Part shown: in pieces, positions 25,899 to 35,433 of the stretch | Layout of the letters: every line of letters starts with the position of its first letter | How positions within the stretch are numbered: position 1 is the first letter of the stretch | Assembly: GCA_902598405.1 (NCBI GenBank) | Contig: CACKBQ010000012.1 | Span: 1-38,039, forward strand | Reading direction: 5' to 3' | Length of the DNA stretch: 38,039 nt | Source: an uncultured Pelagibacteraceae bacterium | Lineage (GTDB): Bacteria > Pseudomonadota > Alphaproteobacteria > Pelagibacterales > AG-422-B15 | Notes under the pieces: model-generated | Databases searched by the model: none | Told to the model about the DNA's origin: nothing | The model's input: the letters and a program-made list of their open reading frames with translations, nothing else | Position numbers and translations under genes: made by a program

Positions 25899-26100
25899 TG
25901 TTGGTACAAAAGCTAAAATTGTTCTTAATCATGGTCATTTCCAAGTTAAGACACCTGGTGATTTTGTGGAATGTTCAATAACTGGAGAAAAGATTACACT
26001 TGAAAATCTTAAATATTGGAACGTAGAGCTTCAAGAAGTCTATGCATCACCTGAAGTGGCATTAAACAGATATAAAGAACTTAATGGTCTTAATAAATAG
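25891..26100 (+). CDS. DUF2093 family protein
   Basis: A 69-residue cytoplasmic protein matching the alphaproteobacterial DUF2093 pattern: an AKIVLNHGHFQVKTPGDFVECSI-like core broken here as FQVKTPGDFV then TGEKITLENLKYWNVELQE and ASPEVALNRY. Function is unknown. It overlaps the xseA stop by 8 bases and the next gene by 17 bases, so it is tightly coupled to both. Confidence 0.88.
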   Translation: MNNVGTKAKIVLNHGHFQVKTPGDFVECSITGEKITLENLKYWNVELQEVYASPEVALNRYKELNGLNK

Positions 26101-26887
26101 AGTTTTTCTTCTCTTATTTTATTTCAACGTATGTGCGTTTTCATCTGAACTTTCTAAAAGTTTTCCACAAGGAAGTCTTGTTATAGGTCAAAACAATAAA
26201 GCAAATGAAATCTTTGTTGATGGAGAGCCGATTAAAATCAGTCATGATGGATACTATGTTTTCCCAATATCTCGAGAGCAGATAGAGCCAATAAATGTTA
26301 CGTACAGCAACAGTGATGGAATCTTCTTAATCCACCAAATATCTATCGAAAAAAAAGATTATGATATTCAAAGAATTGATGGTCTACCTGAACAGATGGT
26401 TACACCTCTTGACGATGATATCATAAAGCGAATTATTTCTGAAAATGAAGTAATAAAAGAAGCGAAGAAATTAGACATGGATCTGACATATTTTAAGGAA
26501 GAATTTATTCAACCTACTAATGGAATTATCAGTGGAGTTTTTGGCAGCCAGAGAATTCTTAATGGTAAAGCAAAAAGCCCACATAGAGGTATTGACATTG
26601 CTGCTGATGAAGGAACACCAGTAATGCCTTGTAATGAAGGAATAGTCATTCACGCTGAGAGCGATTTATATTATACCGGAGGCACTATAATCATTGATCA
26701 TGGTCATGGAGTAAAATCTATTTATGCCCATTTGTCTTCCGTAAATGTTGAAGTGAACCAAAAAGTTAGCAAAAAAGATATAATAGGCAAAGTTGGATCA
26801 ACAGGCAGGTCAACCGGACCACATCTACATTGGGGTGTGATGGTTTTTAATACTTACGTTGATCCACTATTATTAATAGAAAATTAA
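26084..26887 (+). CDS. M23-family peptidase (LytM domain), exported
   Basis: A periplasmic peptidoglycan endopeptidase or a LytM-type regulator. A hydrophobic signal-like stretch (RVFLLLFYFNVCAFSSE) occupies about residues 6-22; a beta-rich region follows, and the C-terminal LytM domain carries the zinc ligands in HRGIDIAADEG and HLHWGV with the intervening HGHGVKSIYAHL. All expected catalytic histidines are visible, so it is probably active. The start lies inside the end of the DUF2093 gene. It ends 7 bases before the convergent lpxL stop, with no room for a hairpin terminator. Confidence 0.9.
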   Translation: MVLINRVFLLLFYFNVCAFSSELSKSFPQGSLVIGQNNKANEIFVDGEPIKISHDGYYVFPISREQIEPINVTYSNSDGIFLIHQISIEKKDYDIQRIDGLPEQMVTPLDDDIIKRIISENEVIKEAKKLDMDLTYFKEEFIQPTNGIISGVFGSQRILNGKAKSPHRGIDIAADEGTPVMPCNEGIVIHAESDLYYTGGTIIIDHGHGVKSIYAHLSSVNVEVNQKVSKKDIIGKVGSTGRSTGPHLHWGVMVFNTYVDPLLLIEN

Positions 26888-26894
26888 ACAAAAA

Positions 26895-27782
26895 TCAGTC
26901 CAGTTTCCACCTATTATGGAACCAGAAATATTGTTCTGGGTATTTCTTAATCATACTTTCATAATAAGCAATAATTATCTCTGATATTTTCTCAACGTTA
27001 TCTGAAGTATCTTCATAATCGCTGGCATGTATTGATTGATGAATTTCAAATTCATATTTTCCATCATTCTTTCTTATTGGCCATCCTAAAAATATTTTAC
27101 ACCTAGATTTTAGGGCAAGTTGAGCGGGTAGAGAAGAAAACTTCATCTTCTTTCCAAAGAAATTAAGATTAATACCTGACGATAATTGAAGGTCAGCTAA
27201 CAGAGCAATTGACTCACCATTTTTAAAATTATTAAGCAATTGTTTTGTACCTATTCTGTTTTTACTCAAACATCTAAGGCTATATTTATCTCTAAGATTC
27301 TTTAAAACATAATTTATTAGAGGATTGTTAGGTTCTCTAACAATCGCGGATGTTTGATGCATTGTCTTTCTTATCGACATTCCTGGTATTTCCCAATTTG
27401 AATTATGAGCTGATATGATAATTGATCTCTCGCTACCTGAGAAGGCTTCTCTATAATGATCATTTTCAATTACATTAATTTTATCTTTTAATATTTTTTT
27501 GAGATGTGAATATTCAGCAACCGTATACCCCAAATTTTCCCATACTTTTTCTGCGGTTGATTTAATCCATTTTTCATCTTGATCCTTAAAAGCAATTCTT
27601 AAATTTTTTTTAACTAATTTGTTGATAGAAAATAATGGGCCTAAGCTTGTTGTTATGCTTACACCTAGTTTTCTTGCTACAGAAAGAGGTAGTAATTTGA
27701 ATATAAAATAGAATATAGCAAATAGAATAAATTCAGATGGATATCTAATATACTTTTTTATAAAAATCTTCATACGTATCAA
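26895..27782 (-). CDS. lpxL: Lipid A biosynthesis acyltransferase (LpxL/HtrB family)
   Basis: Adds a secondary acyl chain to the Kdo2-lipid A precursor at the inner face of the inner membrane. The 295 residues contain an N-terminal membrane anchor (FILFAIFYFIFKLLP), the HX4E acyltransferase motif in SAHNSNWE, and an arginine-containing REPNNP block. QYFWFHNRWK is the C-terminal signature. It overlaps lpxK by four bases and ends the lipid A run of five adjacent minus-strand genes. Which secondary position is acylated cannot be told from sequence. Confidence 0.93.
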   Translation of the reverse strand: MIRMKIFIKKYIRYPSEFILFAIFYFIFKLLPLSVARKLGVSITTSLGPLFSINKLVKKNLRIAFKDQDEKWIKSTAEKVWENLGYTVAEYSHLKKILKDKINVIENDHYREAFSGSERSIIISAHNSNWEIPGMSIRKTMHQTSAIVREPNNPLINYVLKNLRDKYSLRCLSKNRIGTKQLLNNFKNGESIALLADLQLSSGINLNFFGKKMKFSSLPAQLALKSRCKIFLGWPIRKNDGKYEFEIHQSIHASDYEDTSDNVEKISEIIIAYYESMIKKYPEQYFWFHNRWKLD

Positions 27783-28756
27783 TTAACCAGTTTGTGCATG
27801 AATTTGTCCATATTAGATAATTTCATCTTCACTTTTAAACATTCAATTCCTTTTCTTTTTTCTTCAGGAATTCTTACAAAATCTTTTTCAGTAGTAATGA
27901 GGTAAAGGTTATTATCTGAAGCCATTTTTTTTAGATGGTTTAGTTCATCTTCTGTAAAAAAATGATGATCTGGAAATTCAACTGTTTTAGGTACAGTACA
28001 ATTATTATTGATGAGGGTATCAAAGAAGCTTTGATTGTTACCAATACCACTAAAAGCCAAATATTTTTTATTTTTGTCGATATATAATGGTTCAATAGAA
28101 GCGGTGAGAGTATCAATTTTTATATCATTATATATACTTTTTATTTTTGTTTTATCATTACCGACAATGATTAAAAATTGAGCTCTTTTTAATGCGGGCT
28201 TGATCAATTCTCTTAATGGTCCGGCCGGTAAACATAGCCTGTTTCCAAAACCACGCTCCCCATTAACCATCAAAATATTTTTATCTTTAAAAAGAGACTT
28301 ATCTTGGAAACCGTCATCAAGTAAAATAAAATCAGGGCTGATATCATTCAAAATTTTATTTACAGCTAACATTCGATTTGTTGAAATATAAGTGGGCACA
28401 TGATTTGAAAAAAGCATTGCCTCATCGCCCACCAAAGTTGCAGAGTCATTTGGTGATACTTTTTTAAATGTATGTTTTTTACCTCCATATCCTTTTAATA
28501 ATACACAAATATTTTTTTCTTTATTTTTAAGATACTTAATAATTTCTAAAAGAGTTGAGGTCTTTCCAGTGCCACCTACGTTTATATTACCAACACATAA
28601 AATTGGAACACCAATTTTGAGCTCAGTTTTAAATATTCTGAATAAATAAAAAATTAAAATGTATAATAAAGATACTGGAAAAAGTACGCACGAGACCAAC
28701 CTATAAAAAATCTTGTTGGAATACCATATATTCAATATTATTTTTTCCATGTTCAA
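27779..28756 (-). CDS. lpxK: Tetraacyldisaccharide 4'-kinase
   Basis: LpxK phosphorylates the 4' position of the lipid A disaccharide. The 325 residues show an N-terminal membrane segment, the Walker A loop VGGTGKTS near residue 60, ILLDDGFQDKS (Walker-B-like) and RELIKPALKRAQ with the C-terminal DHHFFTEDEL and LITTEKDFVRIP. It is full length. It follows waaA with no gap between stop and start and overlaps lpxL, so it belongs to the same transcript as the other lipid A genes. Confidence 0.95.
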   Translation of the reverse strand: MNMEKIILNIWYSNKIFYRLVSCVLFPVSLLYILIFYLFRIFKTELKIGVPILCVGNINVGGTGKTSTLLEIIKYLKNKEKNICVLLKGYGGKKHTFKKVSPNDSATLVGDEAMLFSNHVPTYISTNRMLAVNKILNDISPDFILLDDGFQDKSLFKDKNILMVNGERGFGNRLCLPAGPLRELIKPALKRAQFLIIVGNDKTKIKSIYNDIKIDTLTASIEPLYIDKNKKYLAFSGIGNNQSFFDTLINNNCTVPKTVEFPDHHFFTEDELNHLKKMASDNNLYLITTEKDFVRIPEEKRKGIECLKVKMKLSNMDKFMHKLVN

Positions 28757-30004
28757 TTATAAATATTGGTAAATAACTTTCAGTACTTTACTTACTGTAT
28801 CATCACCCTCTTTTTTTAGTCTATTTATGTTAATATCCTTATTTATAGATTTTGGTTTAGCTAATGCCTCTTTAACGTAATGTTCCAGCTGGCGTTCATT
28901 TTCCACCTGTTGAGTAAATTTTAATTGATTAAGAACGTCGTAAACATCTATGAAATTATCAATATTTTTGCCATGGTATATTTTTTTACCTAAATAAGCA
29001 GCTTCTATGGGATTTTGTCCTCCATGTGGCACTAAACTACCACCAATAAAAACGATGTTTGCTAAACTGTAAAATATGTTTAATTCTCCAATAGTATCAG
29101 CAAGATATAAATACGTTCGATCATTGATTTTTTGTTTCTTTGATCTGATTGATAAGCCAAGTCCTTTAGATGAAGAAAAAAACGATCTTCTAGTTATGTG
29201 TCTTGGCACAATAATTGTCAGAAGACCTTTAACCGTTTTTTTTAAATTAAGTGTAATATTTTTAATTATTTCTTCCTCTCCAGGATGTGTACTAGCTGCA
29301 AGAAATATTTTTCGTTTTTTTGTGAGGGACCTTAGTTTTTTTAATTCATCTGATATTATTTCATCAGGTTTATAAGCAAATTTAAGATTTCCTGTATTGG
29401 TGGTATTTTTAATGCCTAATTTTTCATAAAAAAAAGCACTATCACTATTTTGTGTACAGCATGCAGAAAAATTAGAAAAAAGTCTTTTTGACAGTCCACT
29501 TAGCATTGACCATCTCTTAAAACTTTTAATAGTCATTCTTCCGTTAACAATTAAAGAATTAATATTTCTTTTTTTTAACTCAGTTAAAAAGTTAGGCCAT
29601 ATCTCTGACTCGACAAATACAGCTAGAGATGGGTTCCAGTGATTAAGAAATTTATTTACATAAGATGGAATATCAAATGGAATATATTGATGAATAATTT
29701 TTTTTGATAATTTACTTTTAAGAATATTTGCTGAAGTAAGAGTGCCTGTCGTAAGAATTATTTGATCAATAGATTTATCAGAGTTTAATTTACTTAATAA
29801 AGGTAATATTGATAAGCTCTCACCAATACTAGCAGCATGGAACCATATAACTCTACCTTTTTTTCTCTCAACATCACTTGTTCCATATCTTTCTGCTATT
29901 CGTGATCTGTCCTCTTTGCCTTTTGAAATTCTAATAAGAATATAAAAAGCTATAAATGGTCTTATGAATTTGGTAATTAACTTATAAATGTAATAAGGTA
30001 GCAT
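28757..30004 (-). CDS. waaA: Kdo transferase (3-deoxy-D-manno-octulosonic acid transferase)
   Basis: WaaA transfers Kdo residues from CMP-Kdo to the lipid A precursor at the inner membrane. The 415 residues have an N-terminal hydrophobic anchor, IWFHAASIGE with the catalytic Glu region, ESEIWPNFL, and the C-terminal nucleotide-sugar site FIGGSLVPHGGQNPIEAAYLG. Its start overlaps the upstream acyltransferase stop by one base. Number of Kdo units added cannot be inferred. Confidence 0.95.
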   Translation of the reverse strand: MLPYYIYKLITKFIRPFIAFYILIRISKGKEDRSRIAERYGTSDVERKKGRVIWFHAASIGESLSILPLLSKLNSDKSIDQIILTTGTLTSANILKSKLSKKIIHQYIPFDIPSYVNKFLNHWNPSLAVFVESEIWPNFLTELKKRNINSLIVNGRMTIKSFKRWSMLSGLSKRLFSNFSACCTQNSDSAFFYEKLGIKNTTNTGNLKFAYKPDEIISDELKKLRSLTKKRKIFLAASTHPGEEEIIKNITLNLKKTVKGLLTIIVPRHITRRSFFSSSKGLGLSIRSKKQKINDRTYLYLADTIGELNIFYSLANIVFIGGSLVPHGGQNPIEAAYLGKKIYHGKNIDNFIDVYDVLNQLKFTQQVENERQLEHYVKEALAKPKSINKDININRLKKEGDDTVSKVLKVIYQYL

Positions 30005-30684
30005 TATTTACTATTTCTATTTGCTCTTTTTGTTAAATTATACATTTTACTCTCTAATTTACTCTTAATCTGATTGATACTTTTTTCGTTTTTTAAAGCT
30101 GGAAGCGGTTCGCCCCAAATAATTGTTATTTGGTTAAATGGCTTTGGTATAATAAATTTATCCCAAGTATTTAGTACCCATTTTTTTTTAAAACCTATCC
30201 CTACAGGAAGAATTGACGCATTGCTAAGTCGAGAGATACTCAAGATACCGTCACTGACCTTGTGACGTGGTCCTTTTGGCCCGTCAGGTGAAATACCAAT
30301 TGAGATACCTTTTTTCAACGATTTTATCATTTGGCGTGCCGATAAAAGCCCTCCTTTGTTCTTAGTTTTTCCGGCTTTATGAGTTGAACCTCTAATAGCT
30401 TTAAATCCAAGGTTTGATATGAGCTTAGCAATTATATCGCCGTCTCTATGTTTAGAGATTAATACTTTTATTTCAAACTCACTTTGCCATGTAAGAGGGC
30501 ACATTAAAAGCTGATCATGCCAAAATGCATAAATAAATGACTCATTTTTTTTAAATAATGACTCAATATTTTTTCGATTCTTTAAATCTATTGTGGATGT
30601 TTTATATACAAATAATACATACATTGATCCAAGTAGGGATATTAGTTTTTGAGTCAGTTTAAATCCAGCAATGTATTTAATCAT
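30004..30684 (-). CDS. DUF374 lysophospholipid acyltransferase-family protein
   Basis: A 226-residue membrane-associated protein of the DUF374 group, found next to waaA and lpxK in many alphaproteobacteria. AFWHDQLLMCP carries the HX4D-like acyltransferase motif, SKHRDGDIIAKLI and KAIRGSTHKAG follow, and GISPDGPKGPRHKVSDG is the family hallmark. A role in lipid A or phospholipid acylation is likely from context and family, but the reaction is not established. It starts 6 bases after the ABC exporter gene. Confidence 0.85.
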   Translation of the reverse strand: MIKYIAGFKLTQKLISLLGSMYVLFVYKTSTIDLKNRKNIESLFKKNESFIYAFWHDQLLMCPLTWQSEFEIKVLISKHRDGDIIAKLISNLGFKAIRGSTHKAGKTKNKGGLLSARQMIKSLKKGISIGISPDGPKGPRHKVSDGILSISRLSNASILPVGIGFKKKWVLNTWDKFIIPKPFNQITIIWGEPLPALKNEKSINQIKSKLESKMYNLTKRANRNSK

Positions 30685-30690
30685 TAGTTT

Positions 30691-32421
30691 TTAAAATTCA
30701 CGTTCATAGAGTTTCTTATAAACTCCATTCTTTTTTAATAATTCTTCATGGGTGCCTATTTCTACAACACTACCTGAGTCCAAAACAATAATTTGATCTG
30801 AATTTATAATGGTGCTGAGTCTATGGGCGATTACAAGAGTTGTTCTGTCTTTCATAAGAACACTTATAGCATTTTGAACAAGATGTTCAGACTCTGTGTC
30901 CAGACTTGATGTTGCTTCATCAAGTAAAAGAATTGGTGCATTTTTAAGAAAGGCTCTTGCAATAGATATTCTTTGTTTTTGACCACCTGAGAGACTATAG
31001 CCTTTTTCGCCGACTATAGTTTCATATTGCCTTGGAAGTTCTGATATAAATTCATGTGCCGCTGCAGCTTTCGCTGCATCAATTACTTCTTCTCTAGAGG
31101 CCTCGGGTTTGCCATATAATATATTGTCATATATTGACATGTCAAATAGAACTGGCTCCTGGCTTACCAAAGCCAATGAGGATCTTACTGATGAGATTGT
31201 TAATTCCTTAATATCTTGATTATCTATTTTAACATTACCTTTATCCGGATCATAAAATCTTGGTATCAAGTTTAATATAGAGGATTTACCTGAACCACTT
31301 GGACCAACTAAAGCAGTAGTTTTGCCATGAGGTATTCGTAGGTTTATGCCCTTCAAGGCTGAATTTATTTGTTCTTCATAAGATAATGTAACGTCCTCAA
31401 AAGTTATATCTGATTTATCAATTGACAAATTAGGAGCATTTTGTACTTCATTAATAAGACTTTTCTGATCAAGTAGACCAAATACTCTTATTGCTGCCGC
31501 AAATCCCTCTTGGAGAGTTGCATTTATTTGAGCGATACGTCTTAGAGGTTGGAACGCTAGCATCATTGCACCGAGGAAAGATACAAATTCATTTAGCGCC
31601 AGTTCACCTTGCAGACCCCTCAAACCAGCATAATACAATGCTCCAGCAATTCCAAAACCTGCCAAAAACTCAGCAAAAGGGGAAGCTGCACCTCGAGCAT
31701 TAGCACCTTTTAATATTTTTGTCATTCTTCTAAATACTGATTTACTGAGTTTTTCAATTTCCTCATCTTCTTGTTGGTAAGCTTTAACAATTCGGGTGCC
31801 ATCTAAATTTTCAGATAATATTGATGCTAATGTGCCAGTCTCTTCTTGACTTTCAGTTGATGCCTTTTTAATTCTTTTACCTAAGCGTCTTGTAAGAATG
31901 CCAACTAGTGGAAATGCAATAATTGAAATAGTTGCGAGTTGCCAATCTTGATAATACATGACGCCAAGCAAGCAAATTAAAGTTAAAACATCTTTTACAC
32001 CATTAGCTAAACTACTGCTTACAGAATCTTGAAGTAAAGTAACATCATACAAGAAGTTAGAAATAATCTTTGCTGAATGAACTTTGTGCAACCAAGCAAG
32101 ATCAGCATTAATTATTTTTTTAAATAATTTGATTTGCGTATCCGCAATTACATTTTGTGCAACTCCATTTAGCAAGACAATTTGAATAAATGTTGCAATA
32201 CTTTTGATTAATAAAGTTAAAATAATTGCGATTGGGATTAAAAGCAGCATGGACTCGTCTTTATCTAAAAAGATTTTATCAATTGCAGGATCAAGTAACC
32301 AAGCTGTCGCACCTGTACAAAGTGCAATGATAACCATAAAAAAAAGCGAACTAAACAACCTTAATGAATACGGTTTGATGCTATCCCTGAATAACCTCTT
32401 AAGTATTTGTGTTCCAGTCAT
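30691..32421 (-). CDS. msbA: ABC exporter, MsbA-like lipid A flippase
   Basis: A 576-residue half-transporter with an N-terminal six-helix membrane domain and a C-terminal ATPase. Walker A GPSGSGKSS, the Q-loop VSQEPVLFD, the signature LSGGQKQR, Walker B ILLLDEATSSLD and the switch IAHRLS are all present. Homodimeric proteins of this type flip lipid A or lipids outward. Assignment as MsbA rests on length and on the four following LPS genes; a multidrug or polysaccharide exporter is the alternative. A 65-base gap separates it from pmbA and may hold a promoter. Confidence 0.85.
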   Translation of the reverse strand: MTGTQILKRLFRDSIKPYSLRLFSSLFFMVIIALCTGATAWLLDPAIDKIFLDKDESMLLLIPIAIILTLLIKSIATFIQIVLLNGVAQNVIADTQIKLFKKIINADLAWLHKVHSAKIISNFLYDVTLLQDSVSSSLANGVKDVLTLICLLGVMYYQDWQLATISIIAFPLVGILTRRLGKRIKKASTESQEETGTLASILSENLDGTRIVKAYQQEDEEIEKLSKSVFRRMTKILKGANARGAASPFAEFLAGFGIAGALYYAGLRGLQGELALNEFVSFLGAMMLAFQPLRRIAQINATLQEGFAAAIRVFGLLDQKSLINEVQNAPNLSIDKSDITFEDVTLSYEEQINSALKGINLRIPHGKTTALVGPSGSGKSSILNLIPRFYDPDKGNVKIDNQDIKELTISSVRSSLALVSQEPVLFDMSIYDNILYGKPEASREEVIDAAKAAAAHEFISELPRQYETIVGEKGYSLSGGQKQRISIARAFLKNAPILLLDEATSSLDTESEHLVQNAISVLMKDRTTLVIAHRLSTIINSDQIIVLDSGSVVEIGTHEELLKKNGVYKKLYEREF

Positions 32422-32486
32422 GAAGAGGTATTCATAATACTATTATCAAAAATTTAAATCTAAATATTGATAAATGGCTTAAATTC

Positions 32487-33818
32487 TTACTTTCCTGCTA
32501 GGGTCATACTCTCAATAAGTACTGTTGGAGCATTGGTACGGTATTTAAACTCTAGATCGTTTGCGGCTGATAAATTCATGAAAATTTCTTTTAAATTTGA
32601 GGCGATAGTTACTTCACTTACTGCGTGTGTGATCTCACCTTTTTCAATAAGCATCCCACTTGCTCCCATGCTATAATCACCCGTGACTAAGTTTACTCCC
32701 ATACCGATTAATTCAGTCGCATAAAATCCATAATTAATTGATGACAAAATATCATCATAACTTTTTAAACCATTTGTCATATATAAATTAGATGTAGATA
32801 CACCAGGGGGAGAACCAACTGATCTTGATGCATTTCCAGTAGTCTTCAGCCCTAATTTTTTTGCAGTTGATGTATTTAAAATCCAGGTATTGAGTTTACC
32901 GTTTGAAACTAATTCTCTTTTCTCAACTTTTACACCTTCACCATCAAATGGCTTAGATCCAAGCCCCCTATTAATTGCAGGATCATCAATAATTGTGACA
33001 TCTTTATTAAATATTTGTTTTCCCAAACTATCTTTTAAAAAACTTGTTCCCCTAGCAATTGACGTTCCCGATATTGAACTTGCTAGATAACCAAGTAGAT
33101 CATTACTAATTCTTTTGTCAAAAACAACAGGCAATTTTGTTGAACTGATTTTTTTTGCATTAAGTCTCTTGAGAGTTTTTTCTGCAGCCGTTAAACCAAT
33201 CTCCTTTGCACTTGGTAAATCACTTATATGTCTTTTCACAGCATATTCGTAATCCCTTTCCATGTCTTGGCCCTGCCCTGCAAGAACTGAACAAGATACA
33301 GAACTGCTTGAAGATTGATATCCCCCTTGGAAGCCATTACTTGTTGCAAGAAAGAACTCTCCTTTAGAAGAAGAAGCACCAGCACCTTCAGAGTTTGTAA
33401 TTCCTTTGACTGACAAAGCAGCATCTTCACACTCTTTAACAGCTTCAATTAATGTTTCGGTATTTACTTCTTCTTTCTCGAATAAATCTAGATCTGGTGC
33501 ATCATGTTCAAACATAGAACTATCTCCAAGTACAGCAGTATCATCAATTGGTGCTAATTTTGCCATTTCAACACATTTTGTAACAAGTTTATCAACATTA
33601 TCAGTCTCAATGTCCGAAGATGAAACAAATGCCTGGCGATGGTCAACTAATGCTCTAATACCGATTGTTTTTTCGTTAGACTCATCTAGATCCTCTATTT
33701 TCTGAAATCTACAACTAATTGACTTACCATGAGACTTAGCAAGCACAACGTCACAATCAGATGCTCCTGCTTTGAGAGTTAAATCTATAATATTTTGAGC
33801 TGTTTCTTCAAAATTCAT
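32487..33818 (-). CDS. pmbA: TldE/PmbA, metalloprotease regulatory partner
   Basis: PmbA (TldE) pairs with TldD in a heterodimeric protease that degrades unfolded peptides and processes some ribosomally made peptides. The 443 residues show RFQKIEDLDES, the long central domain and the C-terminal NLVTGDYSMGASGMLIEKGEI, RSVGSPPGVSTSNLYM. The zinc HExxxH of TldD is absent, as expected for the E subunit, and no tldD is in the window. It starts 2 bases after the ubiA stop and lies upstream of msbA and the LPS genes, a neighbourhood common in alphaproteobacteria. Confidence 0.93.
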   Translation of the reverse strand: MNFEETAQNIIDLTLKAGASDCDVVLAKSHGKSISCRFQKIEDLDESNEKTIGIRALVDHRQAFVSSSDIETDNVDKLVTKCVEMAKLAPIDDTAVLGDSSMFEHDAPDLDLFEKEEVNTETLIEAVKECEDAALSVKGITNSEGAGASSSKGEFFLATSNGFQGGYQSSSSSVSCSVLAGQGQDMERDYEYAVKRHISDLPSAKEIGLTAAEKTLKRLNAKKISSTKLPVVFDKRISNDLLGYLASSISGTSIARGTSFLKDSLGKQIFNKDVTIIDDPAINRGLGSKPFDGEGVKVEKRELVSNGKLNTWILNTSTAKKLGLKTTGNASRSVGSPPGVSTSNLYMTNGLKSYDDILSSINYGFYATELIGMGVNLVTGDYSMGASGMLIEKGEITHAVSEVTIASNLKEIFMNLSAANDLEFKYRTNAPTVLIESMTLAGK

Positions 33819-33820
33819 AA

Positions 33821-34672
33821 TTATAAAATACCTATAAATAGGGTTAGAGCAACTATCAATCCTAAGTATTGATTACTTTTAAAAATTCTTAAACATTTGC
33901 TTTTATCATCTACATCTAGTCTTTTTATTTGGTAAAACAAATGAGCAACAACAAGAATCAGTGAAATAAAAAAGTAGATATTTTGATCATGCAATAGTCC
34001 GAATAAAATCAAACACAATGCCATTAAACTATAGAAAATGATGATCCACTGCTTCGTATTATCACCAAACAAAATTGCAGTAGATTTTATTCCGATATTT
34101 AAGTCATCCTCTCGATCCTGGTGTGCATATATTGTGTCATAGCCCAAAGTCCAAAAAATTCCAGCAAGATACAATAACATAATTTGAGTATTTAATTGAT
34201 TTTCAACAGCGGTATATCCGATCAAACAGCCGATGTTAAATGTGACTCCTAAGAAAAGCTGCGGCCAATAAGTTATTCTTTTCATTAAAGGATAAAAAAT
34301 AAACAACACAAAAGAAATTAAACCAATAATAATGGCGAGTAAATTTAGAGATAGCAATATGGTGAGACCAATTAAATTGAGTATTGAAAAAATTATGAAA
34401 GCTTCAAAAGAAGAAATTGTACCACTAGCGAGTGGTCTTTGAGATGTTCTTGATACATGTTTGTCTAGATCTTTATCAAAAAAATCATTAATAATACATC
34501 CAGCCGATCTCATAACAATTGATCCGATTGCAAATATAAAAAATAAGTAAATATTGCTCCATAAGTGCTGGTAGGAATTTGAGGCAGCAAGCACGCCCCA
34601 AAAACACGGCAGCATTAGTAGAAAAAAACCAACAGGCTGCTCTAGACGCAATAATTGTGAATATTTTTTCAA
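33821..34672 (-). CDS. ubiA: 4-hydroxybenzoate polyprenyltransferase
   Basis: UbiA prenylates 4-hydroxybenzoate in ubiquinone synthesis, in the inner membrane. The 283 residues have about eight or nine hydrophobic helices and both Asp-rich motifs: NDFFDKDLD early and AHQDREDDLN later, with TSQRPLASG between. Length fits the family. Divergent from rsmE with only 41 bases between the two starts, so the promoters must overlap; pmbA follows 2 bases after its stop. Confidence 0.94.
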   Translation of the reverse strand: MKKYSQLLRLEQPVGFFLLMLPCFWGVLAASNSYQHLWSNIYLFFIFAIGSIVMRSAGCIINDFFDKDLDKHVSRTSQRPLASGTISSFEAFIIFSILNLIGLTILLSLNLLAIIIGLISFVLFIFYPLMKRITYWPQLFLGVTFNIGCLIGYTAVENQLNTQIMLLYLAGIFWTLGYDTIYAHQDREDDLNIGIKSTAILFGDNTKQWIIIFYSLMALCLILFGLLHDQNIYFFISLILVVAHLFYQIKRLDVDDKSKCLRIFKSNQYLGLIVALTLFIGIL

Positions 34673-34713
34673 CTTATCTTTATAAAATAAATAATGATAT
34701 AACCAATATATAT

Positions 34714-35433
34714 ATGAAAAAAATTAAAAACAGAATTTTTGTAGATAAAAAAATAAGTTCAAATGATCAAATCATTCTTGATGCTGACCAGATACACTAC
34801 TTGAAGAGTGTCCTGAGAACAAAAAAAAATGATTATGTTTCCGTTTTCAACCGTGAACTACTTTTTTTGACTAGAGTCATTGATATTACAAAAAAAACAT
34901 GTGAATTAGAAATAATTGATCATGAAAAAATCAAAAGTGAAAATCATAATATAACTCTATTTTTTTCCCCAATAAAACGGACACCTTTAGAAATCATGAT
35001 ACAAAAGTGCTCAGAAATTGGAATTTCAATTTTTCAACCAGTAATTATGGATAGAACTAATATGAAGAATATCAATTTTGAAAGACTGAATCTAATTGCT
35101 ACTGAAGCGTGTGAACAGTCTAATCGAAATAAAATACCAGAAATTAATAAACCTATATCATTTGCTTCAATGATTAATGACAACTCTCTAACAGATTATT
35201 TATATTGCTCGCTCGATAACAATAAGGAAAATATAAACAATATAAAACTGACCAAAAACGATACTGTTGGTATAATCATAGGACCTGAAGGAGATTTTTC
35301 AGCTAAAGAGTATGAAAGTTTGAAATCAAAGGAAAAATCTATTGGCGTTACACTTGGACCAAATATTTTAAAATCAGAAACTGCTGCAATTACCGCTACT
35401 TCAATTATTATGGACAAAATTTATAATGCTTAG
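34714..35433 (+). CDS. rsmE: 16S rRNA (uracil1498-N3)-methyltransferase RsmE
   Basis: RsmE methylates U1498 of 16S rRNA. It is a SPOUT knot enzyme: an N-terminal PUA-like domain (LDADQIHYLKSVLR), the region LFFSPIKRTPLEIMIQKCSEIG, and the knot with IIGPEGDFSAKEY and LGPNILKSETAA. The frame is open from 34579, but I start at the ATG at 34714 (MKKIKNRIFVDKK), giving 239 residues, the usual length, and avoiding overlap with the divergent ubiA. It overlaps gshA by 8 bases. Confidence 0.93.
   Translation: MKKIKNRIFVDKKISSNDQIILDADQIHYLKSVLRTKKNDYVSVFNRELLFLTRVIDITKKTCELEIIDHEKIKSENHNITLFFSPIKRTPLEIMIQKCSEIGISIFQPVIMDRTNMKNINFERLNLIATEACEQSNRNKIPEINKPISFASMINDNSLTDYLYCSLDNNKENINNIKLTKNDTVGIIIGPEGDFSAKEYESLKSKEKSIGVTLGPNILKSETAAITATSIIMDKIYNA

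Noticed and set aside
34579..34713. Longer rsmE start at 34579
   Set aside because: The extra 45 residues overlap the ubiA coding start on the other strand and do not resemble RsmE; MKKIKNRIFVD at 34714 gives the family length.
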